Shown here: positions 38,438-52,019 of the stretch, one piece after another
Layout of the letters: the number at the start of each line of letters is the position of its first letter
Position numbering within the stretch: position 1 is the stretch's first letter
Assembly (NCBI GenBank): GCA_000499405.2
Contig: HG738138.1
Location: 5,764,888 to 5,828,887, forward strand
Direction: 5' to 3'
Source of the DNA: Onchocerca volvulus
Lineage: Eukaryota > Nematoda > Chromadorea > Rhabditida > Onchocercidae
Length of the DNA: 64,000 nt
Notes under the pieces: generated by a model
The model's database searches: none
What the model saw: the letters and a program-made list of their open reading frames with translations, nothing else
What the model was told of the DNA's origin: nothing
Translations under genes and position numbers: made by a program

Positions 38438-39548
38438 TAATTCATCACTCATACACTTTTTGCTCAGGAATTTCAAATTAAACGTTATTCGTTTTCAGCT
38501 TTCAACGAAAATGCTTTCAGAAATCTTTTAGATTTCCCACTGTATATTTTTTTTTAAATACAATATTTTTTCTGAGCACACTCAATTCAATCGGTAAAAT
38601 GACTCAGTGTTTAAAGAAATGATGTGAGTTGAACTCCGACGAGTAATTATTTCACTACCAAAAGATATAGAGCACCAGATGTCCAGCCATTGTTGGTATT
38701 GACCTGTCCCACACAGGCATACGGTAGCATTTAACTTCTGCTTAAATTAACTGACTGGTTACCCTCGCTACTGTAAATTGTTGGGCTTTTTTTTTCTCTC
38801 GGCCTATACTTAACTTGTCCATGTCTAAACATTCCATTAGACGATTTTACCCCTGCAAAATTATAAAAATTTTTCCCATTTAGACCTTCTTATTGGTTCA
38901 AATACATTTATGAAAGTAAACATTGAGCTCAGCACCGTATATGAGTCGATTTATCATCTTCGATGATTCTGTCTGTTTTTTTTTTTTTTTTTTTTTTTCA
39001 TTTCCAAGAGTTAGGTTCATGAAAATGAAGATTGAAGAATGCTCAAAACATATGGCTGAGTAAATACAAAATTGATTTGTTTCTTCAACATTATATTACT
39101 ATCTTGTAAATTTTTTATCGATAAGGCAAACAAATTGGCATCAGAGTAATTGTAATTAAAACGAATTCGAGAACATGACGATTTCAGTTATTGAAATAGA
39201 AGTTTACTGCAATTGTCATATTCTTTGACGCATCATTATCCTCTATGTTAAACCTAAATTTGAATAATAGTCTTTTGTGATAGCACTAAAAGGTAGTCAT
39301 AAAAAAGTAAACTTAAATAACAAACTGGAGTATGGAGATAACAAAAAGAGCCATGGTTGGAAACGTACCACTTTTACTTTTCAAATGGTAAGATTGTTGC
39401 AGATAATCTGATAAAAGTAAATCAATTTTTTGAAGTAATGTCTTATTCCCCTTGGCATTTGTTTTCCAAAAGTATCAAACAAGATCTCACATTCAAATTT
39501 CTTATACAATAAAATAGATTTCTAAGGAAGAGACACGAATCCAAAATA
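38438..39548. other. Shared 3' flank of two convergent genes
   Basis: Holds the 3' ends of the Caspr-like gene (plus) and the TRPV gene (minus). A T-rich tract lies at about 38977-38998. No coding sequence seen. Confidence 0.55.
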
Positions 39549-42500
39549 CTACAACCATTTACCGACTTTAGCGAAAACCGGTTTTGCTAGAATTTCAATG
39601 CGATCAAACTTTCTTACCTGTGTGTTTGAGCTAGCAGATGATGAACTCGCACCGAAACTATCTTTGCGTCGAAACATATCCTTTCGAATTCGTGGCGACA
39701 CCGCTAGTGGTGGTGTTCCAGCAGCTGGCATATTCGGCATATCCAACGAAGGAACCAACTGATGTCCTCGTGTTATTTTCCGTACGGCCAATTTTTCCAG
39801 AATCGTAGTTGTGCTTTTTTTGGTTGTTGTTAATTCTAAAATCAAAACGTGACCTCATTTTGACGTAACGGAAGCGTTATTACTCTTTATAACAGATGAC
39901 CTTATCGTAATACGCAAGCCTAAGGCCCATGTATGTGACATCTATCTATATATATTAAAGACTCACTAAAGTCTCGAGGTGACTGATACTGAAGAGACGT
40001 TGAATTGGAAGAATTATTTGGCATTACTTCTTTCTCAACTGACTTATTCCTTGATTGTTCATCTGAGTTATTCTTTGACTTTTCGTCTTTTTCTTCAATT
40101 TGCGTATTTGTTGAAGTTTCGTGAGATTGTGATGTTGTTACATAAAAAAAATTTTTACATGAAAAAAAATTATTTCTAATAATGATTATTACATATATCG
40201 AAATGTTCAAATTTTTATCTCCATAAAAAAATTGTTTTAAAATAGTAATACTAAAGTATTTGCAAAAGTCAATATAAATAACAGGCAATTTTTTTAATAA
40301 TAACCATTCATTTACCATAGACCTTGTTGGTGGTGGCAACATGGTAGTATCTCGCCTGAGTATTACAGCACTAGCTGGTTCATCGATTAAACAATTGTAT
40401 GAATGAAGCAATTCCTGCGCATAATCAACACCTAGCCTTTCCACAGTATGAATTACTTTCCGACCAATTGTCTGTAATACATGAAAAGATAAACGAAAAT
40501 ACTAAGTTTTCGATGTATTGAAATTAAATAATTAAGTAAAAAAGTAAGTCCCTAAAATCAAGACATAGATGAAAAAGTAAAAAACCTTCCAGTTAGTGAT
40601 AGCTTGCTTCCTTTGCCTAGCTCGAGTTTTCTTGGTCTGTTTGATGACCATTAGGCCACGTATTTCCATGCCAGCATCATTTGCTTCATTAAGCCTAATA
40701 CTGTATTCTAATTGACACGCTGCTAATTTCTCCTTCTTCACCGATCTTTCCAATACCATCACAATTTGAGCATACTAAAAAGTATTAATTTCGCCAGGAA
40801 TTTCCGATTATTCACTGCAGTGCGAATCATACCAGTAGAAAAATGATTGCATGCAGAACATGCTAACATGAACTTCTTGAAAGCTTCTTAAAATAAGTTA
40901 AGATACTAGCGTACAAAATGTTCACTTTTTTTAAATTAACTAACATTCAACAATTTTATCAATTCGCATGAAACTTCCAGGAATATCACTCATCGTACCA
41001 AAACATTACCGACAACTATCTATCATTTCTATATAAAATTTTTTGTGTTAATATTCAGTTTTGAAAATTTTCCAGTCATTTTTTTTTAGAAATTCTTCTT
41101 TTTTCCTTCAAATGGTTAAAAATCGTTGACCTGCTGCCTCCAAGCTTTTTCAGCTTGTGCGATAACTGTTGTATAAGTATTACCCATCATTGCAATAAGT
41201 ATATTAATCAACATGATCGGCATTATAAACATATAAAGTACGAATAATATCTTTGTTAAAACTTCATAATTAGCGCAAGAAAATTCCTCATACTGAAACA
41301 AATGATCGTTTGTATCATTCTCAAAATGCAATCTTACGAAAATATATTGTTATCTCTGAAATTTTGCAAAATTGTACCAAAAAACTTACATCATATCCAC
41401 CCATACTTGCACGAAACAGCGTAATAAATGTTTCCAAAAAAGAAGAATACGTGAATATATCGTAGCCTTTGACTTCGCAATAATCTGAACTTAGCGGATT
41501 GAGCACTTGTTTCGCGTGCATATCCTTTCCCAAAAAATAAAATACTGAAAAAGAATGATAACATAAACTTTTGGAAGCTTTGAGCAAGTCGAGAAGATCA
41601 ATGTTAGTAGCTAGTTAATTAGGACCAGGGGATCTTAAAATAAAGGCCTGTAGGACAAGAATAAATCTTATATTTCATAAGTTTTATTTCGTAGACGAAC
41701 TTCAGATGAAAATTGATTAAACGAAGTGCATTTTAAAAAAGAAATATAAGTAGGACCTTGTGAAAATGAGACAAGAAATATAGCGGAAATGATAGCAAAG
41801 CGAATCATATCACCAGCAATCATACTATAAATCATTTGCACAAATGGTCCAGTTAATTTAGCACTTCTGGAAACAAATTTTATGCTGGAAGCAAATTGCA
41901 CACAATAAACTATATGTTATGTCAAATGGTGAGGAATAAAGACTACTGTATTTCCATTCAACTTAAGTTAATGTAATCATAATAAAGTCTTCTTGAAAGT
42001 CGAAATGCTTTAGCTTGAAAAAAAAAAAAAGTTATAGACCTGGCAAAGAAAAGGAAAAATATCCAAGAACCCGGTAATGAAAAGACTAATAAAGCTTCTT
42101 CAACTTGAACATTACCCATTATACGAAAAGGTACACATATAAGAATACATATATTGGCACCAAGAAATACAATTTTAGCTGGAGCCGTTTTCTGTAATGA
42201 GATAATAGTAATAATAATGAATGATCAGGAATAATGTTGATGGCAGAGGAAAAGAGATTGACAGAAGAAGCATAAAAAACGGGATTTTTGATGCAGGAAA
42301 AGTTTACCAAATTTCTGATATATCCATAAAATCCTTGCGTTCTCAGTTCGCTAAATTGTTGAAAGAAAACAAAAAAAACACAACTGGCTATTGTTAAAAT
42401 TTCAAAAAATAACCGCACCTGCAAGAAATTAAATATTGCATTACCGAGATTGCCGGAAATCACCTGCATACACAAATACGGTCATGAATGATCTAGTGGA

Positions 42501-42672
42501 GGCTGGCAGCTTACCATTACAACATTCATTTAATCCAACTTTTATCAGCTTATCAATGAGATAGACATGCCAGGCTTTTATAGACTTGACTAACGTATAG
42601 CACTGTTTTATTCCCAGGTTAGTTGAAGCTTACAGGGCAAATTTCCCGGCATATTGGTATTATTTAATATGT

Positions 42673-42732
<60 letters not shown>

Positions 42733-45700
42733 AAATATTTTCCATTTTTTTTTATTTTTTTTTTACAAAGACATAACGATAAGACGATTAGATTGGCTTT
42801 TCCCGGAAAAGTTACTAAACAAAAAAAAGAAAAATTCCAAAAATGTAAAGCAATGAAAAGAATATACCCAATCATTCCATTCCGTTGCATGTAATTTATA
42901 CATAAGTCGTTCTGGGTCAGTCGGTCGCATATAAACAACAAAACATAGAAATATGAGATGTAAAATGAGCAATCCAAGTCTTTCAAATAATTTTCTCTAT
43001 AAGTAATTAAGCTATTTGCATTAAATATTAAAGGTTTCATATTTTCCCTCTCAAAAAGACTAGATGACAATATTCGAAATTAGTATGACTAGTGATTCGA
43101 AAAAGCAAACCGATGCGAAAGCTTTCCATTTGTCAGCAAGAAGCCGCTGAATCACTTCGCTACCAATCATATCTAAATGTTCACTGGTACTACCATTTAT
43201 CACAGTCATCAACGCTGAATCATAATCTGTAATTAAAAGTTGTAATTGGTGACAATAATAATAAGTACAAAACCATTTGGCATTTCATTACAATCCTCTA
43301 TAAAATCGAACCAAAGCTATAAGGAAGTGAAAAAAAAGTTTGTCGGCTGAGGTGATGTGGTGACCAGATTGATTACTTGGTCCTACATGAAGTTTAGGTC
43401 TTCCTTTTCCTTGCAAAGAAATCGAACAAAATCAATATATACATGCATGATAACATCGAGAAATTTTATCGGAAGAATAACAGCAAAAATGCTAACTTGT
43501 TGAGCCATCGGGTCGTATAGTGTCTAAAGCTGTAAGAGGATATGCACTACACGTCATATCACTAAATCTCCAAAATTCCTGAAATATCCAAATTCAAAAT
43601 TGAAGAAATCAAACATCATTAGTTGTGTGTAACCGTGAAAGTACGTACGACTTTCATCAATTCCAGCATCTCTTCAAAAATATCCTTTCGTCCAAGTTTT
43701 GTCGCAAGCGTTAGCGGTGTCAAGCCAGCAGCATTCACGATGTTTGGATCCGCAGGTTTTGCCCAATGCCTCACTGCATAGCTGTACATTGACTATAATG
43801 TGCTATATCAGTAGCTTTCTGTATTATCATAATAATATTTTAGGAAAATGTCTTTGACTTTTACGAGCTACCTGTTACGGTAATTGAACTATGTCACGAC
43901 AATTGAAATCCTCTGCTACGGTAACTGAACTGTGATAAAACACAATGTAAAAGTCTTTGTGAGTATTGAAAGATATATAATACATTGCTGTAGTTGATGA
44001 CACACATGTGTAGAATTGTATTGCCAAACATATCTTGTAGATTCGGATCAGCGCCGTATTGTATCAATAAATCATAGATATCTTTGTTGCCGAAACATGC
44101 AGCAAACGCTAAGGGATACTCGCCATAATAGGCATATCCTGAAATTCAAGTGTTGAACACAAACTTACACTTTTTCGTAGCAATGTTATGTAAAAATTGG
44201 ACTAACTCTAAAACAACAGGTACCTTGATAATCAGTTGATTTGCGAGATGTCTTCTGATTTTCAGGTAGAAAAAATGTACCGCAAGCTCGGGCATTCACT
44301 TCTGCTGAGTTTTGCAGTAGCAAATGGACCGTTTCATAATCATCATGAACAATTGCTAGATGCAATGCACTTTGACCTAAATTATAGACTTTTCATGTTT
44401 AGTACCATTGAATCAACGTTATGCGAAATTATAAAAGAAGCATAAATCTGTTCAAATCCCTCCAAAGCGAAAGCTATTTGTAGCATTGGAGGCGATGAAA
44501 AATTAGCTGCACCAAAAATAAGAAAGCGCAAAAGGACACTAAAAATGGATAAAGAGAAGATATTTTGTAAGCTTCTAAATTAAAGACTAATAAAGTCAAA
44601 AAGCGAGTAGTTGGATACTCCATAGAAATGGATTTTTAAAAAAGAAAATCAAATTAACTTTGCTGTTGCATTCTTACCGAACATTTCATCGCTGAGGTAA
44701 ATGTCGTTAGCAAGACCAGGGTAACGTGTTATTAAAATTCTAGCAATTTCGCTACACATTGGCTCTTCACGATTCAGCAACAGATGTATTATCGTCTCAC
44801 CTTCCACACCACGTTTGTTCAATCTCCATTGACCAAGATGTTCGCGGAATTTGCTTCCAAATTGGTCAGCAATGTTTGACTCTGTTTTACCCAGCTGTAC
44901 GTTCTATAATGACCAGAAGGATCAGAAGACGAGAGAAACTACTAAAATTTTGATAGATCTTTAATCTGTTGCGCATTTCTGCGGAATTCGACTCATCTCA
45001 TACTGGAACGATAATGGTGCGACAATTTAAAACAAATAGAGGAGAGACTAATCATAATTTAAATCAATAATCGTTCAAAAAATAGAGTAGTGCAACTAAT
45101 AGAATCTGAATTAATATATACTTTCACTGCCATTTCACAGCACTCAATACGCCAAACTAACTGATTTGGACGACTCTGATTAGTAAAAAGAATATTTTGT
45201 GAAGAAAACTAATCTATGAAAAATAATCGAAAATGTAATTTAAAAAAAGAAAAACGCACGGTTGTCTTTTTCCACTTTGCATAGTCCGTAAAACGAATCA
45301 TTTGCGGTGATGTACCATCTTCATACATCATTGAAATTAGTTTCTCGTTTGCAAACTTAAGAACTCCATCTTCACCTTCCTTTTCAAAGGCAGCTATTAG
45401 TTCGCCACCTGTAATTGACCCCATTGTTTAAATAGCACAAGGCTAATTAGGAATTCTTCATTATCAAAAACTTGACAGTTTATTTGTTCAGCTAAAAATA
45501 CAATTGATGATAAGTTGTTATCAAATAGTCCGATTATCTAATCACAGTAAATGTATTATATCAGGTCCTTCGAAATTTTACAAAATCGGCATTATCAAAA
45601 AAGAGTATGTGATAAAAGTCTTGTCTACAAAAGTGATTGAAAAATTGAGGAAGTCTGGTGATGAGATACGAGAATAACGTGTTATGATTCGAAAATACTT

Positions 45701-45847
45701 GCCGGAGCGCATGCCAACCCATTTGTAAAGGTGATTCTTTTTACGTTCACGATATAAATTCGACCACTGATCATCAGGATCTTCTTTCAGATTGTTAATA
45801 TTTTCCGCTCCAGCTTGGTGTAAAATTTTACTCTTCAGTTGTCCCAT
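39549..45847 (-). CDS. osm-9: TRPV cation channel, OSM-9 type, about 950 aa
   Basis: Sensory TRPV channel of cilia; in C. elegans OSM-9 works with OCR subunits in smell, osmosensation and touch. About 19 exons from 45847-45703. Seen: N-terminus with [17 protein letters not shown]; ankyrin repeats about residues 115-330 ([73 protein letters not shown]); TM1 ([15 protein letters not shown]), TM2, TM3, TM4 ([14 protein letters not shown]); [17 protein letters not shown], the S4-S5 linker and S5; pore [11 protein letters not shown]6 [23 protein letters not shown] helix [19 protein letters not shown]; then [12 protein letters not shown] and [20 protein letters not shown]. Length and tail favour OSM-9 over OCR, from memory. 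The first intron has a GC donor. The entry of the exon near 40.1 kb is uncertain. The last exon is read through to the stop at 39549 ([11 protein letters not shown]); a GTAAGA donor 69 nt before the stop is an alternative. Confidence 0.9.
42676..42729. repeat. (TA)n repeat in a TRPV intron
   Basis: About 27 AT units in the intron between the exons for TM1 (about 42.85-43.0 kb) and TM2 (about 42.3-42.47 kb) of the channel gene. A likely polymorphic microsatellite. Confidence 0.95.
45697..45702 (-). other. GC splice donor (GCAAGT) of the TRPV gene
   Basis: Exon 1 must end in phase 1 at 45703 to join exon 2 at 45408 and give [11 protein letters not shown]. The intron then begins GCAAGT, the standard form of a minor GC-AG intron. 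No GT donor in the right phase is near. Confidence 0.75.
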
Positions 45848-48133
45848 CGAATAAATAATATTAATATTGAAGTACAGAAAAAAAAAAGATGAAATCAATT
45901 GGCTGTCTTCATTGAGCGTTGTATATCATTTAATTGTAGTCATAAGAAGAATCTAAAATGATTCAGTAGGCATTCTTTTTAAACATTATCAGCGATAAAA
46001 GCATCAAAGTATTGCTACCACTCCATTCAGTGATATATTCTGTGTGCTAAATTCTAATCATAATTTCAATAATTTACGGAATTCGTTCTACAGTACACCA
46101 GAAGATTATTTTTAAAGATGATAACGTCAGATTCGGTTCGATGCTCGTAGCAATTAGTACAGGATTCGCCAAGGTATAATGTCCGTAGCTATCAGTAAAA
46201 CAACGACAGGTCAAACTTATGCAAACATTTATTGCACTGAAGATAATTCCAACCTTTATTGCTTCGTTTCTTTCTATTTTTTCGATTTTCAATTTCGATT
46301 TCGCATAATGCACTATCCCTTTATCCGTTATGAACACATTAGAAGATGCTTTTTAGGCTAAATTTCCCAATAAACTATATTATCAATTCGAATAATTACT
46401 ATTAAATTCCTGAAATGACAATTTTATGCCAAATGATGTTAAAAATTAATTGATCAGAAATCAATGACCATAAATCAACAAAAATAGAGATCTTAAAATT
46501 GATAGATTGGAAAATGAATCGAAAAGTAACACACCATTGATTTACTTAATGGAAATTAGCGATGAAATTCAACATGAAATTGTCAATAAAACAAAAATAT
46601 AAAAAATGCTGCAAAAGATGAAAATTTTATGAGCAAAAGCAATTAAAGTAAGACGCCTGTTGCCGAGGAGACCAGTCGAAGGATGCAAAAAAAAAAGCAA
46701 GCAGCTTTTTCAGATAAGGTGCTATTTCTAATTCATTTCTTCTCCTGTCATCGACTAAGCGTTTAGCCTTAGCCTAATTAGCGCATACATACATGCTTTA
46801 TCGTTCTTTCCTTTCAATCCTGTTAATTTGACCCACTTGATTCGCAGCTATGCCAGAAGTTTAAGAACAAATGTCCACATTTCCAAATCAGTCATCGACA
46901 GATTGCTTAATTGACAGATATGCCGGGTAAAATAATCAAGCTGAGCCATTTTCAGAATCATTTATATGCTACCGTGCCATCACTGGAAACATCTGCAGGA
47001 CACAGCAGATGGCACGATAATCACTTTAGCTGTTTTCTAGCTAAGTATCATTTTATGCATTTCCACATTCCAATTATGGTTGCACGCTGCTACTTGAGCG
47101 CTGGAATAGTGAAAGTTTGAGCAACTCTCTAATCATTTCATCCTGCATGGCATAATTTGATCGTAGACTTGATCCAGAAAATTTTGTAAAACATATATTA
47201 GGTATCATCCACAAAACAGACTTCTTGTTAAGAAAGCATTTTACAAATATTCTCAAATGGCATTATTTGTGTTCCTATTTACTGAAAATGGAAAACATTG
47301 CATTGTACTTAGATTTTATCGATATGAATTCACTGTTATAGAATATAGGATAATTTACGCCAAAAATATAGGTTGGCACATTTGATAAGAGCAATTTCAT
47401 CCATAAACGGATAAAATAAAAAACGCAGAAGACTTATTCTTCTATGAGAGAAAATTCAAAAAACATATAGAGAGATGAAAAGTATTTGGTACCCGTTAAA
47501 ACTTCAATGACAACAGTAAGAAGTTCAAAATCAATCAGAGGTGATCATCGATGATCGATACATATGAATTTCCTGGAACATAATGTGGCAGCATACAGTT
47601 CTAAAAAGAAATTAAGAATATGTTCGAGAGATAAACTTTTCGAAAACTGGAAAATCAATATTGTATTGCTAAGCACTACCTTTAGGAATGGGGGCATTAT
47701 GAATAGATTAATGGCATGTACAATAAAACATAGTGCAAATATTATAAACAACTATTGACACAAATATCTTTGATAGCTATCCACAATCTTAAATCATGAA
47801 AAAAGAAAACTGAATGAACTTCCCGCTATTTTAAGCTTGTAATACAATGTACTTAATAATGCAATGGAACTTAACATTTCAAATTACTTCACTTTTACTC
47901 ATGATTGTAGACGTTATTGAAGAAAGTCGTCGAATCAGATCAGGACTATCAGTAATTCATCATTTAAAAGAACCCGCATACGACTGCATAAGAACTTCAA
48001 ATACATGTGAATTGATATGAAAAAACATTTTTGCTCTATCTTTACAAATGATTACAGCAAATCTTACGATCTAGCAGAGCGGAAACTGCTTCATATTAGA
48101 ATATGTCAATGAAATCCTTGTCACGAATGAAAT
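45848..48133. other. Intergenic between two minus-strand genes
   Basis: Probable promoter region of the TRPV gene plus the 3' flank of the RFWD3-like gene. ORFs at 46074-46337, 46911-47120 and 47545-47758 have no domain or splice support and are not called. Confidence 0.45.
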
Positions 48134-51100
48134 TTAACACCGTCCTTCAAAGAAGTAAACCGCAGTTTCAGTTAAGCATCCTAACTGAAAATGTTGCGAG
48201 TCATTGGCTACAATTTCTCTGATATCAACAACCATATCGTTGACACGTTTCACGAATGTCGGACATTTGCGTATCCAATCATAAAGAACCTGAAAATTGA
48301 ATTTTTTTTTTTTGATTTGCAAAACACAAAATCATAAAATTACAATCAAGTACAATGTGATAGGTTCAAAATGAGTCCTCTAATGCTTTTTGGAGATAAT
48401 AAGCAAAAAAATGCAAATATTACATACCACATGTGAATTAGTCTCATCATAAATAGCGGCAAATGGACCATAAGGCGTAGTCCAAAATGCACTTCTGATC
48501 ACACGTGTGAGCTTTTTTGAAATACTTTTGTAGGTATGAATATGACGTAGTTTCTTGTGCTCGCTATCTAAGTCCAAAGAAAACAAAATATGAGTCACTG
48601 TTTCGTGACGCTGACTGGGAGCAAATGTTAGCATCACACTGCTACTTTCCTGATCATAACAAAACGAATTTATAGAACCTGAAACTAGTGTAAAATTAAG
48701 ACAATAAAAATCACAATACATTCCAAAAATTTCTTCAAAAAAAATTAAACTCACCTTGGTCAGATATCAAAACATGTGGTTGCATATGATGATAAAGCAC
48801 ACATTCTTTCAACGATGTAACGAAAAGCAAAGATTGTCTTGTACAAAATTCTAAATTTATGATAGGTAAACGTCCCTTGCCGCAAGTTATGTCAAACGGC
48901 TCAATTGTTGGATTATGGAGATTGAATTTCAAAACTCTACCTGTAATGGATGAGAAAATCAAAAAAAAAAAAAAAAAAATTAAGAACGGGTTTGTAATTA
49001 AAAACAGTGAGCAAGAACCAAGAGGTCAATGTAACGAAGTCAATGCGGAAAATTTCTCGTGGATGATTTTTGAAATTTACCATTAATCAGACCAACTGCT
49101 ACGTCATTCTCACTCAACCAGCAACAACACCAACCAGAAGCCGGTAGGGGAACGCTATGCTGGATTCTTGGGAGATCATCGAAGCTGAAAATTAACTTTA
49201 TACCAAAAATTGATGACAGTACCTCATCTTCGGTCTTAAAATTGCTATATTTAAGTAATTTCATAAAGATACATAAATATTGATTATTATGCGCTTCATC
49301 AATGAAATCCTTAATGTTGATTTATATTGTTTGCAGACAAAAACAATATAACAATTTTAAAATTATCCAGAATTCTAACTTCTCTTATTCTAGTCACTAT
49401 AATTAACAAACCTCGTAACACAAAGTGTCTTATCTTCTCCAGTTGATAGCACTAACTGACAATTAAAAGGTGAAAATCTGCAGCATCGAGGTTTTCTACT
49501 GTGGACTGGAATCAGCGTATCTCCACGACCGTCCACTGGGATCTGCAATGAACAACGGAATAAACTAGCGCTGAACATTTAGCTAAATAATCAACGACAA
49601 ATATCAATATCGTGTTTTTACAATTTATATGTCAGGATGATGCTGGGTAGGACACTTAATGAAAATGAACAAATACGGAATTATTAATATGAAGAAATAA
49701 TCATTCTTCTCGATGGATTACCGTATTGTACAATGAAAATGATAAGCAAGAACAAGTAATAAACATAATTTGAGAAAATTTGTACCACACTTTTAATATT
49801 GACAACAAACGAAAAACAATTTAAATGAAGTAATAAATCACCACTTTTAATCCATATGGCATAAATAGATCGTTCCTAACTTTGCAAGCTACCACAAAAC
49901 ATTCACCGTTCGCATCTAGCGATCGAGAACCTGGTTCTGATGATAACTGAATAATCGGGCCAGCAAGCAAAGAAAAATAAGCACCTTTTATCATTTTACC
50001 AGTAGAAAATGTTGTCGATCTAAAACTATCAGTTCCTTAAACTGATTCATTTTAATGAAGTTATTAGTATCATGGCTTTATTTTTTATTGAAGGAGCAAA
50101 AAATCGCAAAAATTTCCTTATTTAACATAGAAAATGCGAGCTATGAATCAAAAAAAATTAAAAAAAATTATTAAAATTAAAAAGAAGTATTAAAATTATG
50201 TGACAGCAAATTCCTCAACAATGTAAAAGATATTGTCACACTCAAATTTTATGGTTTCGAAATCAATAAGATATAAATAAAAGGAAAATGAATAAGCCAC
50301 TTGTTACAACGCATACTTCTACTTTTAGTTAACTTCTAACAGTTAAATTCGGCCAATTCTAAATTATTATTGTTGCTATAATACAGGAGTCAATAAAGAA
50401 AAAAAAAAGGAAAACTTAACAACCTACCGCAATTTGTTTTCATGCTTCTCCTGAAGGGCTATTCTCGCCCTCAACTGTGCATTTTCAAGGTTCAGCCTTT
50501 CGATCTCAGCTCTGTATGGATTACATTTTTCTTCTTTTACAATTTTTTCTCTTAGACGTTCATTTTCAAGACGTAAACTATCGTTTTCAGCCTTGTATGC
50601 GTTATTCGCCTCTTTCAAACATTCCAGTTCCGTGTTATCAAGCGCCTATAACTTCGTTTTTGATCATCGTACAGATGCCAATCATCCTCTTAATGCACTA
50701 ACCATCGCTTAAAGCATAAAAGAACAACTTTCTGATATTTTGATGCGCACATCATAATACAAGCAAATGAAACTGTCTATTTGAAACTCCTTTGCTTATT
50801 TCCCATTCTATAATGAATGAAGTTCTAATCTCAACCAAAACATGAAGTCGAATTACCTTAAAAATGTAACTTAGAAAAAATGTTAAAAGAATATTAATTA
50901 CCTTTACAGCCCGTACATATAAGCGGCGTATATCAGTAATTCGTGCTTTAGCCTTACACTGTGGACATTTAGCAGCTTTTTCCGTTCGAATCCACCTTTC
51001 AATACAGGATTGCCCGAACAGATGCCCACATTTCAAACATACGATCCTAAAAAGTTTGGTATAAATGACTGTCTATTCTTAACCATAAACCATATTAATT

Positions 51101-52019
51101 ACGACCCAGCTAGAATTATTTTTTATTTTTGGATTTAGTTTAATTAAAATTTTTGCTTTTTTTTGGATCAAGAGATTTTTCCAAAGTTCCTAATTACAGA
51201 AATAGTTTCCTCGAGTAAAAAAAGCATGTTTTAATAAACATCATTAATATTCAAAAAGACTTACCTATGAGAACCTGAAATTGTATACGCTTCAAAACAA
51301 ATAGAACAACTAGTCGTTTCATCACCACCTGAATCACTTTCTGCAATACACAAATATGCACAAACTGTTTTCAAGATTCTAAATGAACTTGACGTTAAAC
51401 TAAAAGTTGTGTAAGATCAAAAAGTAAGGTTTTCCCAGTAGGTCAATGCAGAGATGGAATCAGTGTGCGCATCAACACCATGTGAAGTAATACAATGAAC
51501 AAGTGAAGTTTTGAATTCAAACAAATATGACCTCTGTTGTTATCACTAATAAAAGATCTACGGCGACGCTTCTTATTCGTATTATCATCATCAGCCTCTT
51601 CGTCACTACTCAAGATGATACGTGTTGCTCGATGTTCTGACCGTTCAGGTCCTTGATTCTAAAACGATTCATTGTTCCCAGGAATCAAAATATGCAACTT
51701 TTCATTAAAGTCTCGACATATTATTACTTAATTGTTCTAATTAAAGTTTAAAGTACCTTGAAATACTAATTGCAAATCCTGAGCACCATCCCCATGTAAA
51801 GTCTGTCTTATGGTTCAGAAGAAGGCTAACTCTGCTTTTTATGGTTCAAAACATCTTAAAAAAGTAATTTACATCATTTGCAGTACTTTCCGCTTCAATG
51901 AATGAATGGCTTTCCAATACGACTCGGTGATTGCTTTGTTCCTCAAATATTATAAAACCATCATTACTATCTTCCAAAACTACCACAGTTCCGTCATGAT
52001 TTTCCGGTCCCGAAGTCAT
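48134..52019 (-). CDS. rfwd3: RFWD3-like RING finger/WD-repeat E3 ubiquitin ligase, about 600 aa
   Basis: Orthologue of RFWD3, a ligase acting on RPA and RAD51 at stalled replication forks and in Fanconi-type repair; the role is inferred by homology. About 11 exons. Order: acidic N-terminus from MTSGPENHDGTVVVLEDSND (52019-51873); basic stretch KKRRRRSF; C3HC4 RING (CSICFEAY, HRIVCLKCGHLFGQSCIERW, CPQCKAKA, near residues 100-150); coiled coil (ENDSLRLENERLREKIVKEE, AEIERLNLENAQLRARIA; 50645-50424); then a degenerate WD beta-propeller (CRFSPFNCQLVLSTGEDKTL, GWCCCWLSENDVAVGLING, RVLKFNLHNP, IRSAFWTTPYGPFAAIYDE), ending AVYFFEGRC. RING, coiled coil and propeller in this order are characteristic. 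It is shorter than human RFWD3 (774 aa), mainly at the N-terminus. Start 52019 is the first ATG of the open N-terminal exon. Confidence 0.9.

Noticed and set aside
42660..43070. 136-codon minus-strand ORF in the TRPV region
   Set aside because: It runs through a (TA)n tract and overlaps the TM1 exon in another frame; the TM1 exon at about 42847-43000 explains the coding signal.
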